A DNA stretch of 53,248 bases from Planctomycetota bacterium (GCA_020849665.1 JADLFX010000012.1:1-53248); one strand, 5' to 3'. Shown: positions 1-8,567, numbered from the stretch's first letter. Notes: generated by a model not told the origin, from the sequence alone. Made by a program: numbers and translations.

Positions 1-1
1 C

Positions 2-262
2 CTTCGGTCGGTGGAGCGGTACGCGAGCCGACACTTCCCCAAGCCGCGGGTCCGGGCTCGGCGCCGGGTCGAGACGCCTCCGGGTGCCCAGGCCCAGGTG
101 GACTGGGCCGAGTTCCGAGGCGTGCTGATCGCGGGTGAGCTGGTCGACCGGTACGCGCTGCACATGCAGCTCAGCCACTCACGACGGCGCGCGCGGGTAT
201 GGTCGGAGAGCAAGGACCAGCTTGCGTGGGTACACCAGTGGTTACCGCCTCAGACAGCGTGA
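2..262 (+). pseudogene. IS21-family transposase IstA fragment
   Basis: A remnant of the IS21 transposase (IstA), the DDE integrase-like enzyme that moves IS21 elements. The reading frame is open from the left window edge. It carries the family hallmark ETPPGAQAQVDWAEF (the QVDW stretch holds a catalytic Asp) and further on LSHSRRRARVWSESKDQLAW, which matches the usual LSHSR...W...KDQLAWLH section. Homology stops near base 240 and the frame ends at 262, whereas IstA is normally 400-500 residues, so the 3' part with the rest of the catalytic core is gone. No istB helper gene or terminal inverted repeat is visible. It may continue to the left of the window. It is most likely a dead insertion scar beside an acquired segment. 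Confidence 0.8.
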
Positions 263-370
263 CAAGAAGGCAGGGTGTACAGTGTATATAGAAAGGGAGG
301 CGTTGGCGATGGTATTCCCACGGGCTATAAGTTGGATGACTTATGACAGTGAGCAACGGAGCTGTGTGGT

Positions 371-793
371 ATGAGTGCGCATGAGTGCTGTGCAAGCCTG
401 ATCGTTACAAGTAGGATCCATACCCCGGGCATGATATCGGATCTGTTGGGCCTGTTGTGCGATAAGGAGTGGCCGATGGGCGTGACTCTACAGCACGGCA
501 ACGTCCCACGGGATCCGAAGGTGCGCACGGCAGCCCATACATGGATCCTGGAATGCCGGAGCAGCTGTGTCGCGTTGAGCAAAGTGGTAGACATGCTTCT
601 GTTGCGTCTTGAGCCACATGTCAATAATGTGAAGCGATTGGCTGGGCTGCCAACCGTTGCTGTGAAAGTAGCTTGTGTCTTCTACGGAGAGGGGCCGCCG
701 GGTCTGTGGTTTGGTCCTGAGGTTATGGCGAAGATTGCCGACATGGGTGCAGGCTTGGACATCGACCTGTACATTGGAGAGGAGTTCGCGTGA
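371..793 (+). CDS. DUF4279 domain-containing protein
   Basis: A small (140 aa) soluble protein resembling the DUF4279 family, whose members often act as immunity or accessory proteins in polymorphic-toxin and mobile regions; the biochemical function is unknown. Features seen: an early beta strand leading to a helix (ISDLLGL), the conserved Trp in HTWILECRS, a central LLLRLEPHVNNVKRL helix, a strand VAVKVACVFY, and the typical ending GLWFGPEVMAKIADMG followed by LDIDLY. GC content is clearly lower than in the surrounding genome and it lies just after an IS21 remnant, so lateral acquisition is likely. No partner toxin is visible. The ATG at 371 is the first in frame; the upstream bases show no strong ribosome binding site. 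Confidence 0.65.
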   Translation: MSAHECCASLIVTSRIHTPGMISDLLGLLCDKEWPMGVTLQHGNVPRDPKVRTAAHTWILECRSSCVALSKVVDMLLLRLEPHVNNVKRLAGLPTVAVKVACVFYGEGPPGLWFGPEVMAKIADMGAGLDIDLYIGEEFA

Positions 794-1272
794 CTGTCCG
801 CCTCCCGTGCGCCGGTATAAGCAGCGCGAGACTTGTCCCCCTTCCCGATAATCGCCCTCGCCGAAGCCTGGGCAGACTCTTGGAAACTCACGGCCTTCCT
901 AACCCGGGCCTCCTATCGAGGAAGGAAGCGTCCGACGGCCGTCTATGACGAGATTCTGCAGGTTCGTTCGTAGCCATCCCGGGATCCGCAGGAGCGCCGC
1001 GCGGCCTGTTCGGTGAGGTAGCGAGGCCCGAGGGAGAGAGGACCGGGACGGCGTCGACCGAGACCCCGGAGCCGGGCCCCTCTCTGGCAGGGCGGGCCGA
1101 CGACGTCCCCGGAACGGGTGGCGGGTCTGCTCAAGGGCGTCGACGTGCGGGTCCGCAAGATCCGGCCGCGCAGGCCAGAAGCTTCCTGATGCGAGTCCAC
1201 CGGAACCGGCCGTAGCGCGCTCGCCGGGCCATCGACTCGATGCCTATCGCGTCGACGAGGACCCACCGCAGG
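794..1272. other. Intergenic stretch without a recognisable gene
   Basis: About 480 bases between the DUF4279 gene and the convergent sigma-factor gene. Short frames exist on both strands, including one on the minus strand ending near 943, but none shows a family motif, a credible start site or consistent codon use. It may be degraded mobile-element DNA at the edge of the acquired left end. Confidence 0.5.
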
Positions 1273-1283
1273 TTACCTGCGGT
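1265..1283. repeat. 19-bp perfect inverted repeat over the sigma-factor stop codon
   Basis: ACCGCAGGT, one central base, then ACCTGCGGT. The stop codon (TAA on the minus strand) lies at the centre. There is no loop, so it is a poor hairpin terminator; it could be a protein-binding site or a junction between the native chromosome and the disturbed left end. Confidence 0.5.
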
Positions 1284-1836
1284 CGCAGCGCAATGTGTTC
1301 TGGCGGTCGTAGTAGAAGGTGCACTCCCTCGCCATGGCCTGCTGCAATCGCTTGCGCGCCCGGTGGATCCGGATCTTGGCCGTGGCCAGCGAGCAGCCGC
1401 ATGCCGCAGCGGTCTCCGCCGCGGTCATCTCCTGCAGGTCGTGCAGGACCAGCGCAGCCCGGTGGTCCGGCGGCAGGCTGTCGATCACCCCGCGGACGCA
1501 CGAGTTCATCTCGTCGATCACGACCCGCTCGTCGACGTCCGGACCCTCGTCCGGAACGACATCGCTGTCCTCCACCTCGACGATGCCCGCGCGCGTCTCC
1601 GGCTTGCGGAAGTGGTCCGCCACGACCCGGGTCGCGATGGAGAACACCCAGGTTCTGCAACTCGAGGTACCCCGGAACGCCGGCAGCCCGCGCGCGACCC
1701 TCAGCAGGGTCTCCTGAAGCAAGTCCTCGGCAAGATGCCTGTCGCAGACCATCTGCTGCAGGAACTGCAGGAGCCGGGGCGAGACTTCCGCGGCGAGCTG
1801 GTCGAAGGACCGCGATGAACCGGTCGTGTCGTTCAT
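1273..1836 (-). CDS. ECF-type RNA polymerase sigma factor with Cys-containing C-terminal tail
   Basis: A 187-residue group 4 (ECF) sigma factor. Region 2 spans about residues 18-80 (DLLQETLLRVARGLPAFRG is the region 2.1/2.2 helix, RTWVFSIATRVVADHFRK region 2.3/2.4). Region 4 spans about 115-168 with the helix-turn-helix AAACGCSLATAKIRIHRARK. After region 4 comes a short tail holding Cys172 and Cys184 around FYYDRQNTLR, which might bind metal or sense redox state. The start at 1836 is chosen because sigma homology begins soon after it. It lies 52 bases downstream of an AhpD-like CxxC gene on the same strand, probably in one operon. That pairing suggests an oxidative-stress or redox regulon. 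No classical anti-sigma gene is next to it. Confidence 0.88.
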   Translation of the reverse strand: MNDTTGSSRSFDQLAAEVSPRLLQFLQQMVCDRHLAEDLLQETLLRVARGLPAFRGTSSCRTWVFSIATRVVADHFRKPETRAGIVEVEDSDVVPDEGPDVDERVVIDEMNSCVRGVIDSLPPDHRAALVLHDLQEMTAAETAAACGCSLATAKIRIHRARKRLQQAMARECTFYYDRQNTLRCDRR

Positions 1837-1888
1837 GGCCGAGCCTCGTTGCGCGCCGCGGGACGGACCACGCGCGGCCTCGCGCATT

Positions 1889-2173
1889 CTAGTTGCAGCA
1901 GGGCTGGTCGTCCTTGGTGCCGATGGACGCGAGCGGACACGGCGCTGGTTCCGGCTCCTGGCTCCCCCCCAAGAGCGCGCGCGCCGTTTCCAGCGCCTTG
2001 CGGGCCGGCTTCCGGCGAATCACCTCGGCGAGGTCCACGGCCTCCTGCAGGTCGCCGTCGGCGACGCCGATGCCACGGGCCTTCGGAAGGATGCTCTCGA
2101 TGCAGGGAACGCAGTTGCTCCCCATGGCGGTACCCAGGGCCACCAGCAACTGCTCGCGGTCACTCAACTTCAT
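1889..2173 (-). CDS. Carboxymuconolactone decarboxylase / AhpD-like protein
   Basis: A 94-residue protein of the carboxymuconolactone decarboxylase fold, to which the AhpD peroxidase partner belongs. The redox motif is C21-V-P-C24 inside TAMGSNCVPCIES, followed by the helix-rich half VADGDLQEAVDLAEVIRRKPA. It ends with a Cys-rich tail (QPCCN). The usual His three residues after the second Cys is absent, so it is a reduced AhpD-like protein and may be a sensor or reductant rather than an enzyme. The start is taken at ATG 2173, preceded by a good GAGGAGA ribosome binding site; a TTG directly before it is possible. It is the first gene of a two-gene unit with the ECF sigma factor downstream. Confidence 0.8.
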   Translation of the reverse strand: MKLSDREQLLVALGTAMGSNCVPCIESILPKARGIGVADGDLQEAVDLAEVIRRKPARKALETARALLGGSQEPEPAPCPLASIGTKDDQPCCN

Positions 2174-2532
2174 CAACGTTTCTCCTCGGCTGTCGGAGCC
2201 GGCGCATCCGGCTCACACCGGCCCCTTGGACGGGATCAGGCCGACCAGGGATACAGACCAGCCCGGAATGCCCGAGCGCCTTCCGCAGCGGTTGCACTGC
2301 CCAACGCGATCCTGTCTCTCTTCCGGAAGGTCCTTCGCGTTCTGAAGAGGGAACATGTATCGAGACGCACGGTCTCGGCGCCCGTGGCCGGCACAGCGGG
2401 GCGTCCCCAGGGAATGTCCGCGGGTCCGTATGGGGCAGATGAGGTACGGGATCCCCGGGGGTGGGAGACGGTACCGGGACCAGGACGGTCTCTAGGCTCG
2501 GGAGCGGTTCCGGACGCACGTGGGCGGTTCGG

Positions 2533-2731
2533 AAGAGGGTCCGACTCGGGGCGCGATCCAAACCCTCTTTGGATGAGAGTGTTCACGAAGAGGGTTCGTG
2601 GAGCCACCAGGCCCGGATGTGTCGCACCACGGGGCGCGTGCGGTTCACGCAGCGGCTACGGCGCGGGCTGCGGGGCTCGCCTGCGAGCTGCACCGGGTGG
2701 CGAAGCTGGCGCGGGGTCCGCGTGGCACCCG
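2533..2731. repeat. Diverged ~200-bp direct repeat, copy A
   Basis: Aligns with 5114-5313, flanking the lower-GC FG-GAP gene. The best core lies at about 2626-2669 and is almost identical to the other copy (accacggggcgcgt, one changed base, then cggttcacgcagcgg and ctacggcgcgg). Identity over the full length is estimated by eye at about 70 percent. Not recognised as a known element. Confidence 0.6.
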
Positions 2732-2957
2732 GATGTCGGTTCGCATCCGCGCGGTGGGGGCCGCCGGTCGTTCTCGGCCTCGTTCGATCGATGCGCGAGG
2801 CAGGCCGCTCCAGAACTCTCGAGGCGCTCCGGTCGAGTGCCGAGTGAAGTTGACTCTTGGCCACCAAGAGGTGGCGGAGAGGGGTAGCCTGACGCAGCCT
2901 GGTGGACGCATCCCGAAGGGCAGCTGCCGCCCAGCTCTGTAGCGCGAGGCGCTGGAT

Positions 2958-2993
2958 CCAGCGGGAGCTCCAGCGGGAGCTCCAGCGGGACTT
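2958..2993. repeat. 12-bp tandem repeat, three units
   Basis: The unit ccagcgggagct occurs twice exactly and a third time as ccagcgggactt, in non-coding DNA. Probably slippage. Confidence 0.7.
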
Positions 2994-3337
2994 CCGCGTG
3001 CGTCCCTGCAATTGGGGGCGTTCGAGGTCCGCACGACGTGGGCGGCCTTGCATCCGTCCGAGGAGCTGCGGCGCAGGTTGGCGGAGGAACGGGGGGGTTG
3101 CGAAGCAGAGCGCGCGTCGGCACCATGCACCCGCCTCGCTGGAACGTTAGGCGGTCCGGCGGGCGTGCGAACTGTGAGACATCCAAAGTCGTGCGTATCG
3201 ACGGTCATGGCAAGCCCTGAGTGCGGGAGTGGCAGGGAGTACAGTTGGCTCGAGTGTGCCACACTGGGCTTCTGCAGCCCAAGCGCAGTCCCGGCATTGG
3301 GCGCTAGGCTAATGCTGGCCGAGCAAGAGGATTAGAC

Positions 3338-4909
3338 ATGAGAGTCCCGAGGCTGGTGTGTCTCCTCCTCGTGTGGGCTGGAACCGGAACTGGAACCCCT
3401 GTGAAAGCCCAGGGCTCACCGCCGAACTTCGCGTACTGGGCAGACCAATACGCTTTCGAATCCATGCCGATGCGTGTGAGGCTGGCCGACCTTGATGGAG
3501 ACGGATTCGTGGACATGTGCCATCCTCTCCAGGGAACAATCTCCGTGCAAGGGCGTGGTCCGCGTGTTTACTGGAACAGGGGGAACGGCACGTGTGTTGC
3601 CGTTCAGCTTGACGTTCCGCCAACCGTGGATCCGTACGCATGGCCTGCGCAAGTGCTGGCCGTGGGTGACGTCGATGGGGACGGTGACATCGATATCCTG
3701 GCCCCACAAGGCGCCTACCCAGCTTTCGGTCCGCTGCCTCCGCATGTGTTCCTGAACCATGGTGGCCGTCGCTTCAGTGTGGATACGCGGGTGCCGTTCC
3801 CTCGCGCGTCAATCGAGAGTCATGGCGGCGAGCTGTTCGATGCAGATGGCGATGGCGATCTCGACGCGGTGTTCTGGGGTGACAGCAGGACACGCGGCCG
3901 CGCAGACCGACTGTTCTTGAACGACGGCAGTGGCAGGTTTTCGGACGTGACGAACACCCATCTGCCCGTGATCGTTGGATTCAGTCGGCATGTATGCGTT
4001 CTGGACGTCGACCGCGACGGTGACAGGGACCTGCTGTGGCTCGTCTGGGAGGGCGCTTCGCCCAGCGTACTGGCCGTGAACGATGGAACCGGAAGGTTTG
4101 CGGTCCAGCAGGTGCTGCCCGTGCAATGGGCTCTCCACGCCGTATGTGGGGACCTCAACGGCGATGGGCACGTCGATGCATTCGTGGGATGTGATGGACC
4201 GCCCGACAAGCTGCTGCTGAACGACGGAACCGGGCGGCTCGCGGACATGAGCCATCTGTTGCCGGGGAAACAAGTGCCTGACAAGACGGAAGGGGCTCAC
4301 TGTGTCGATATTGATAAGGACGGCGATCTGGACATTCTCATAGCCAGTCAGTACCAGGATCGGATCGGCAGGAGAGGGCCCCATCTGTGGATCAACGACG
4401 GAACGGGACGGTTCAGCGACGTTTCCGTGTGGACGCTCATGAACGGGAATGAGACACCCTGGTACGATGTAACTACAGGAGATCTGGATGCCGATGGTGA
4501 CCTCGATATTGTGGGCACGAACTTCGATGTGTCGCTGCAGGATCTCAGGGGACGGGTGATTACAGGCATCCAGAGCCACCTGTATTGTGGCCCGGTGGTC
4601 GCGCGGGGCTCATCCCTGTCCGTACAGATGTATGCGGAACCGGGACTTGTGGTCGCACCGTACGTCGGGGCGCCGATGAGCCCGGTGTGGATCTACCCCT
4701 TTGGTGCGTGGGGACTCGATCCGGGCAGGATGCTGCAGCTGCCGTTGGCGCAGATCGGATCCGGCGGAGGATTGACGCTGAGGTATGCGGTGCCGACGGA
4801 TCCGAGCCTGAGCGGGGTGGCGGTCCGGGTGCAGGGTGCGCTCTTGGGTGTCGTGAACCAGGTGCCGGTGATCCGAACCACGGACTGGAATGAAGTGCGA
4901 GTGCAATAG
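3338..4909 (+). CDS. Secreted FG-GAP/VCBS repeat protein
   Basis: A 523-residue exported protein. An N-terminal signal peptide (MRVPRLVCLLLVWAG, cleavage near VKAQG) is followed by about seven calcium-binding FG-GAP repeats with DxDxDGxxD loops (DLDGDGFVD, DVDGDGDID, DADGDGDLD, DLNGDGHVD, DIDKDGDLD and others). These repeats build a beta-propeller as in integrin-like domains, so adhesion or surface binding is a likely role. The last ~110 residues form a separate module (LDPGRMLQLPLAQIGSGG ... PSLSGVAVRVQG) that resembles the end of the LamG protein at 48.3-49.4 kb. GC is lower than in the surrounding genes and the gene sits between two copies of a diverged repeat, suggesting transfer. A TAGGCT box lies 27 bases upstream of the ATG. 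Confidence 0.87.
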   Translation: MRVPRLVCLLLVWAGTGTGTPVKAQGSPPNFAYWADQYAFESMPMRVRLADLDGDGFVDMCHPLQGTISVQGRGPRVYWNRGNGTCVAVQLDVPPTVDPYAWPAQVLAVGDVDGDGDIDILAPQGAYPAFGPLPPHVFLNHGGRRFSVDTRVPFPRASIESHGGELFDADGDGDLDAVFWGDSRTRGRADRLFLNDGSGRFSDVTNTHLPVIVGFSRHVCVLDVDRDGDRDLLWLVWEGASPSVLAVNDGTGRFAVQQVLPVQWALHAVCGDLNGDGHVDAFVGCDGPPDKLLLNDGTGRLADMSHLLPGKQVPDKTEGAHCVDIDKDGDLDILIASQYQDRIGRRGPHLWINDGTGRFSDVSVWTLMNGNETPWYDVTTGDLDADGDLDIVGTNFDVSLQDLRGRVITGIQSHLYCGPVVARGSSLSVQMYAEPGLVVAPYVGAPMSPVWIYPFGAWGLDPGRMLQLPLAQIGSGGGLTLRYAVPTDPSLSGVAVRVQGALLGVVNQVPVIRTTDWNEVRVQ

Positions 4910-5601
4910 CAGACTGGTGAGTCGGCGACGCGGGTCCTGAGTGCCCAGGCCTGAAGCTGGCGAGTCCTCGACCGCTAGATCCCTTGTGGGTCGGTGACCA
5001 ACCCCGTCGGAGGATGGCGGGACCCCCTCCCTGTGCTGCACGACGCAAGCACCCGACAGACGGCATCCCGGAGGGTGGCACTGGCGTGACCCGGTTGTTG
5101 GACTTGCTCCAGCCGAAGGGTCCGCCCTGGGGTCCGCTCCGAACCCTTCGAAGAGGAGAGTGGTCGGGAAGAGGGGCCGGCTTGGGAAGCGACCATCCCC
5201 GGAAGTGCCTCACCACGGGGCGCGTCCGGTTCACGCAGCGGCTACGGCGCGGCCTGAGGAGCTCGCCAGTGAGCGGCTCCGGCAGCAGCGTTGACGCGGA
5301 GCGCGCGTGGCACCGGCCTCCTGCGCATGGCCTGCCGGGTGGACGCGGACGCGCTTGTGTATGCCGTCTGCGAGACGCGTCCGTCGGTGGACACCGGGGT
5401 CCGCACGGCGCGCCGTGTAGGAGTCCACCCTGGGAGGACCAGCGACGGTCCGGGCAGTGGCAACCACCTCAGGCGAAGCCCCCGAGCAATGGACTTGCCG
5501 CGTGACGTTCGACATGAGGCACCCGATTCCGCGAGGGTGCTGCACGCGATCGGCAGGCTCCCGGTGGCGATGCACGCCACCAGGAGATGCCGATTCCAGA
5601 G
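4910..5601. other. Intergenic region with repeat copy B
   Basis: About 690 bases between the FG-GAP gene and the convergent DUF3455 gene. It contains the second copy of the diverged repeat. I see no gene, no clear terminator and no RNA gene in the rest. Confidence 0.6.
5114..5313. repeat. Diverged ~200-bp direct repeat, copy B
   Basis: Second copy of the repeat at 2533-2731, same orientation. Both copies carry imperfect gaaccct/aagaggagagtg-like arms before the conserved core, so the similarity is wider than the core alone. The two copies bracket a 1.6-kb lower-GC gene and could be remnants of a duplication or of homologous recombination arms. Confidence 0.6.
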
Positions 5602-6162
5602 TCAGTGGGCGCGATAGTAGAAGTACTCCGCGGTGTAGGGGATCCACACCGTCTCGTTGGGGGCGCCGTTGCGGGCCGGGGCCCGTCCACCCACGGTGTT
5701 CACCCGCTGGATGTAAGTCGTGCCGCTGAACGGTCCGGGGCCCTGGGCCGAGGTCGCCGCGAGCAGCAGCCACGGGATGGCCTTGGGGTCCACGATGGAG
5801 CTGGCGAGGACGCGACCGACCACGGTGCTGCCGCTGTTGCTCACCCAGGTAGGACCGGCGAAGTGCGATCCGATCGGCGCATGGCAGCCCGCGTCGGCGA
5901 AGAGCAGCGCCGCGGGTGCGACGAAGATCCACCGGTTCGTCGCGGCGTCCCACTTGTAGATCTGGAAGCCCATCGCGAACGCGTGGAACGAGAGGTGGTG
6001 CCCGGCGGGCACTTGCAGGATCTCGGCACCGGGAGGGAGGGCAGGTGTGCGCCCGTCTTGACCCTGCTGGGCCGGCAGGAGGTATGAGCCCGCGAGGAGG
6101 GTCAGGAGCGTCATCGTCCAGTGGCGGGCGGTGGATCCCAGCGTGGCAGCGAGAGTGGTCAT
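5602..6162 (-). CDS. DUF3455 domain-containing secreted protein
   Basis: A 186-residue protein matching the DUF3455 family along its length. Family signatures seen: LQVPAGHHLSFHAFAMGFQIYKW, then WIFVAPAALLFAD, GSHFAGPTWV, GSTVVGRV, a central IPWLLLAA, TYIQRVNTVGG and the ending VWIPYTAEYFYYRA. Residues 15-32 form a signal peptide or membrane segment (WTMTLLTLLAGSYLLPAQ). Family members in fungi and bacteria are secreted with no established activity. The gene is monocistronic. The ATG at 6162 is the first in frame; an internal ATG at residue 17 would give a tidier signal peptide. Confidence 0.85.
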   Translation of the reverse strand: MTTLAATLGSTARHWTMTLLTLLAGSYLLPAQQGQDGRTPALPPGAEILQVPAGHHLSFHAFAMGFQIYKWDAATNRWIFVAPAALLFADAGCHAPIGSHFAGPTWVSNSGSTVVGRVLASSIVDPKAIPWLLLAATSAQGPGPFSGTTYIQRVNTVGGRAPARNGAPNETVWIPYTAEYFYYRAH

Positions 6163-6550
6163 GATGGTCAGGGTCTTTCAGGCGTCTTGTGCCTGGTTGC
6201 GGCCGCCAGGATCGCGACTCGCGCGAACGCAGGGGCCAGGAAGCCGAGGGAAACCAAGAACGGTTGCCCCCAGGGGGGTCTCGAAGCGAGCGTCGTGCCC
6301 GCACTGCATTGAGTGAACGTCGATGGGAGCCGTGACGCAGATTGCCACGAAGTTTCCGGGTCCTGGGTCGTCCCTCGTCGCCGCCGGGTGGGGGGAGCCG
6401 CAGGTGCGGGGGCCCTGGCGCCACGGACGCCAAGCCGGGTTGGGCCGGCGGGAGCGGATCGGCGCATGCGTCGCTCCGGCCATGGCTGGAGTGCGGAACG
6501 CCCCGACGCGGTCGTTGGCCGGGACACGCCTGCGCGCTAGGGTCGCGACG
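6163..6550. other. Divergent intergenic region
   Basis: Holds the promoter regions of the DUF3455 gene (minus) and the VOC gene (plus). The plus-strand promoter at 6515-6543 is described separately. Nothing else is recognised. Confidence 0.6.
6515..6543 (+). promoter_or_regulatory. Predicted promoter of the VOC gene, leaderless
   Basis: TTGGCC (6515-6520), a 17-base spacer, then TAGGGT (6538-6543). Transcription would start at about 6550, next to the ATG at 6551, so the mRNA is probably leaderless. Confidence 0.55.
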
Positions 6551-6889
6551 ATGCGCGTCCTGGAGACGTTCGTCAGCCTCGATGTCGCCGACATGGCGCG
6601 GGCGACGCGGTTCTACACCGGTGCCTTCGGCGCGAGCGTCAGCTTCGCGTCCCCGGCCTGGTCGTCGCTGCACGTCGCCGGCGTGCGGGTGGGACTCCAT
6701 CACAACCCGCACCATCGAGGGGTCCGGGCAGGGCTGCACCTCGTCGTCGACGACATGGCGGCGGCTCTAGCGGCCGTCGAGCACGCTGGGGGGCGCATCG
6801 TGTCGGGTCCCGGCGAGGTGGCTCCCGGTGTGGTCGTGGCCGAAGTCGCCGACAGCGAGGGCAACGGTTTCGCGCTGCGCCGGGCGTAG
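6551..6889 (+). CDS. VOC family (glyoxalase/bleomycin-resistance fold) protein
   Basis: A 112-residue single-domain VOC protein. It opens with VLETFVSLDVADMARATRFYTGAFGA, the usual beta-alpha start of these paired babab modules, and ends with VVVAEVADSEGNGFALRR, the family's last metal-ligand strand (D-x-EGN). VOC proteins bind a divalent metal and act as lyases, dioxygenases or drug-binding proteins; the substrate cannot be told here. The start at 6551 is chosen because upstream codons show no homology and a promoter lies directly before it. It converges on the ECF42-type sigma operon, which also contains a VOC-fold protein, so the two may belong to one stress response, but nothing proves this. 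Confidence 0.82.
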   Translation: MRVLETFVSLDVADMARATRFYTGAFGASVSFASPAWSSLHVAGVRVGLHHNPHHRGVRAGLHLVVDDMAAALAAVEHAGGRIVSGPGEVAPGVVVAEVADSEGNGFALRRA

Positions 6890-6921
6890 CGGTCAGGGGC
6901 GCGCGGGCCTGGCCGGCACGT

Positions 6922-8175
6922 TCAGTGCTGCTCCAGGGCGCGTGCCTTCCGGCGCAGGTAGTCGCGTTCTGCCGTGTTCGTGGCGCCTGTCGCGGCGGCG
7001 CGGAAGTGGCGGAGGGCGGCTGCGCGGTCGCCGGCCATCTCGCACAAATGGGCGCGCACGGCGTGGAGGCGGAAGTGGTCCCGCAGCCGCGCGTCGTTGC
7101 CGAGGGCATCGAGGAGCCGGAGCCCGTGCGCCGGACCATGCACCATCGCCGCGGCGATCGCCCGGTTGAGTGCGACCATCGGGTTGTCCGCCATGCGCAA
7201 GAGCAGGGTGTAGAGCGCCAGGATCTGCGGCCAGTCGGTCGCGGCCAGGCTCGCGGCCTCGGCGTGCAGGGACGCGATCGCGGCCTGGATCTGGTAGGTG
7301 CCGACCGAACCCCTGGCGATGGCATTCGTGACCAGGGCGACGCCCTCCGCGATGGCGGCACGATTCCACAGCGTGCGGTCCTGTTCGTGCAGCGGGATCA
7401 GCTCGCCACGAGGTCCAGTGCGTGCCTCCCGGCGTGCGTCGGTGAGCAGCAGGAGCGCAAGGAGACCTGCCACCTCGGTCTGGTCGGGGAGCAATCCGTG
7501 GAGCAGGCGCGTGAGGCGGATGGCTTCGGTGCACAGTTCGACACTGTGCAGGGCGGGCCCGAGCGCCGTGGTGTGGCCCTCGTTGAACATCAGGTAGAGA
7601 ACCTGCAGCACCGAGCCGAGCCGGCGATTCCGCTCCGCGGCGTCCGGCAGGGTGAACGTCGCGCCCGCGTCCCGGATCGTCTGCTTGGCGCGGCCGATGC
7701 GCTGCGCGAGCGCCGGCTCGCTCACGAGGAACGCGCGTGCGATGGCGGCGGTCGACAGGCCGCCCACGGCGCGCAGGGTCAAGGCGATCGCCGACGCTGG
7801 CGTGAGGGAGGGATGGCAGCACAGGAAGAGGAGTGCCAGCGTGTCGTCTTCGGCCGATGCGTACTCGTCGCGATCCGTGATCTCCACGCTGGCCTCGGGC
7901 CGATCCGCAGCGGCGCGTGCCTCGCGCCGGGCACGGGCCCGCTCGGCGTCCCGCTGGTCGGCCAGCCGGCGGCAGGCGACATGGAAGAGCCAGCCGCCGG
8001 GGTTGTCCGGCACGCCGCGCGCCGGCCAATCGGTCACCGCGGCCAGCAGCGCGTCCTGCACGGCGTCCTCCGCCGCCGCGAAATCGCCGCAGCGGCGCAC
8101 GACCGCGCCGAGCACGTGCGGCGTGAGGTCGCGTAGCAGGTGCTCGGGGTACGGTGCGCCCCGGGCCTCGGTCAT
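6922..8175 (-). CDS. ECF42-type sigma factor with SnoaL-less C-terminal extension (DUF6596 type)
   Basis: A 417-residue ECF sigma factor, about twice the normal length. Region 2 is near residues 8-75 (CGDFAAAEDAVQDALLAAV, GWLFHVACRRLADQRD) and region 4 near 125-175 (VGGLSTAAIARAFLVSEPALAQRIGRAKQTI). The remaining ~230 residues are the family's helical, TPR-like extension (VLYLMFNEGHTTA, LIPLHEQDRTLWN, LYTLLLRMADNPMVALNRAIA). Such ECF42 factors lack an anti-sigma protein and sit next to DGPF (YciI-related) genes, as here. The start at 8175 overlaps the stop of the upstream YciI gene by ATGA, indicating translational coupling. Promoters recognised by it are unknown. Confidence 0.93.
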   Translation of the reverse strand: MTEARGAPYPEHLLRDLTPHVLGAVVRRCGDFAAAEDAVQDALLAAVTDWPARGVPDNPGGWLFHVACRRLADQRDAERARARREARAAADRPEASVEITDRDEYASAEDDTLALLFLCCHPSLTPASAIALTLRAVGGLSTAAIARAFLVSEPALAQRIGRAKQTIRDAGATFTLPDAAERNRRLGSVLQVLYLMFNEGHTTALGPALHSVELCTEAIRLTRLLHGLLPDQTEVAGLLALLLLTDARREARTGPRGELIPLHEQDRTLWNRAAIAEGVALVTNAIARGSVGTYQIQAAIASLHAEAASLAATDWPQILALYTLLLRMADNPMVALNRAIAAAMVHGPAHGLRLLDALGNDARLRDHFRLHAVRAHLCEMAGDRAAALRHFRAAATGATNTAERDYLRRKARALEQH

Positions 8176-8567
8176 CCGCCGATGTCCGGGGGGCACATCA
8201 CCTGGCGCAGCTCGATCGGGATGCCGAGTGGACGCCCGCCCGGTCCGGGCGCGGTGGAGGCCCGCGCGGCGATCTCGATGGCGCGCCGTTCCGAAGGAAC
8301 TTGCACGATCCAGAATCCGGCCAGGAACTCCTTGGTCTCGGCGAAGGGGCCGTCGCTGATCACGGGAGTGCCCGGCTGCTCCGCGCGCACGATCTTCGCG
8401 TGTTGCGGCATGTCGAGGCCCTCGGCGAGCACCAACTCGCCCGAGTGCTCGAGGTCCTTGGCCAGGTCCATCATGAAGCGGATGTGCGCCTGCACCTCGT
8501 CGGGGGTCCAGGAGGACAGGGCTGCGAAGCCCTTGCACGTACCTTGCATCAGGAGCATGAACTTCAT
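8172..8567 (-). CDS. YciI-related DGPF-domain protein
   Basis: A 131-residue protein of the YciI superfamily (DGPF group). It has the typical start MKFMLLMQG, a helix-rich centre, and the name-giving DGPFAETKEFLAGFWIVQV, followed by A-x-E-IAARA and a last strand ending in the family-like proline-rich tail. The ferredoxin-like fold may form a small-molecule binding site. Genes of this group nearly always neighbour ECF42 sigma factors and may sense a signal or be part of its output. It overlaps the sigma start by four bases. Confidence 0.9.
   Translation of the reverse strand: MKFMLLMQGTCKGFAALSSWTPDEVQAHIRFMMDLAKDLEHSGELVLAEGLDMPQHAKIVRAEQPGTPVISDGPFAETKEFLAGFWIVQVPSERRAIEIAARASTAPGPGGRPLGIPIELRQVMCPPDIGG

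Larger units (their letters stand above)
2174..3337. other. Long intergenic region with repeat copy A
   Basis: About 1.16 kb with no convincing gene. It holds the promoter region of the AhpD/sigma unit on the minus strand, one copy of a diverged direct repeat (about 2533-2731) and a 12-bp tandem repeat (2958-2993). Several long open frames occur in all phases, as expected at this GC, but none has recognisable motifs. A TAGGCT hexamer at 3305-3310 may serve as the -10 box of the next gene. Confidence 0.6.

Noticed and set aside
943..1266. Minus-strand frame after the ECF sigma gene as a transposase remnant
   Set aside because: No transposase motif could be found in any frame; left as unassigned DNA.
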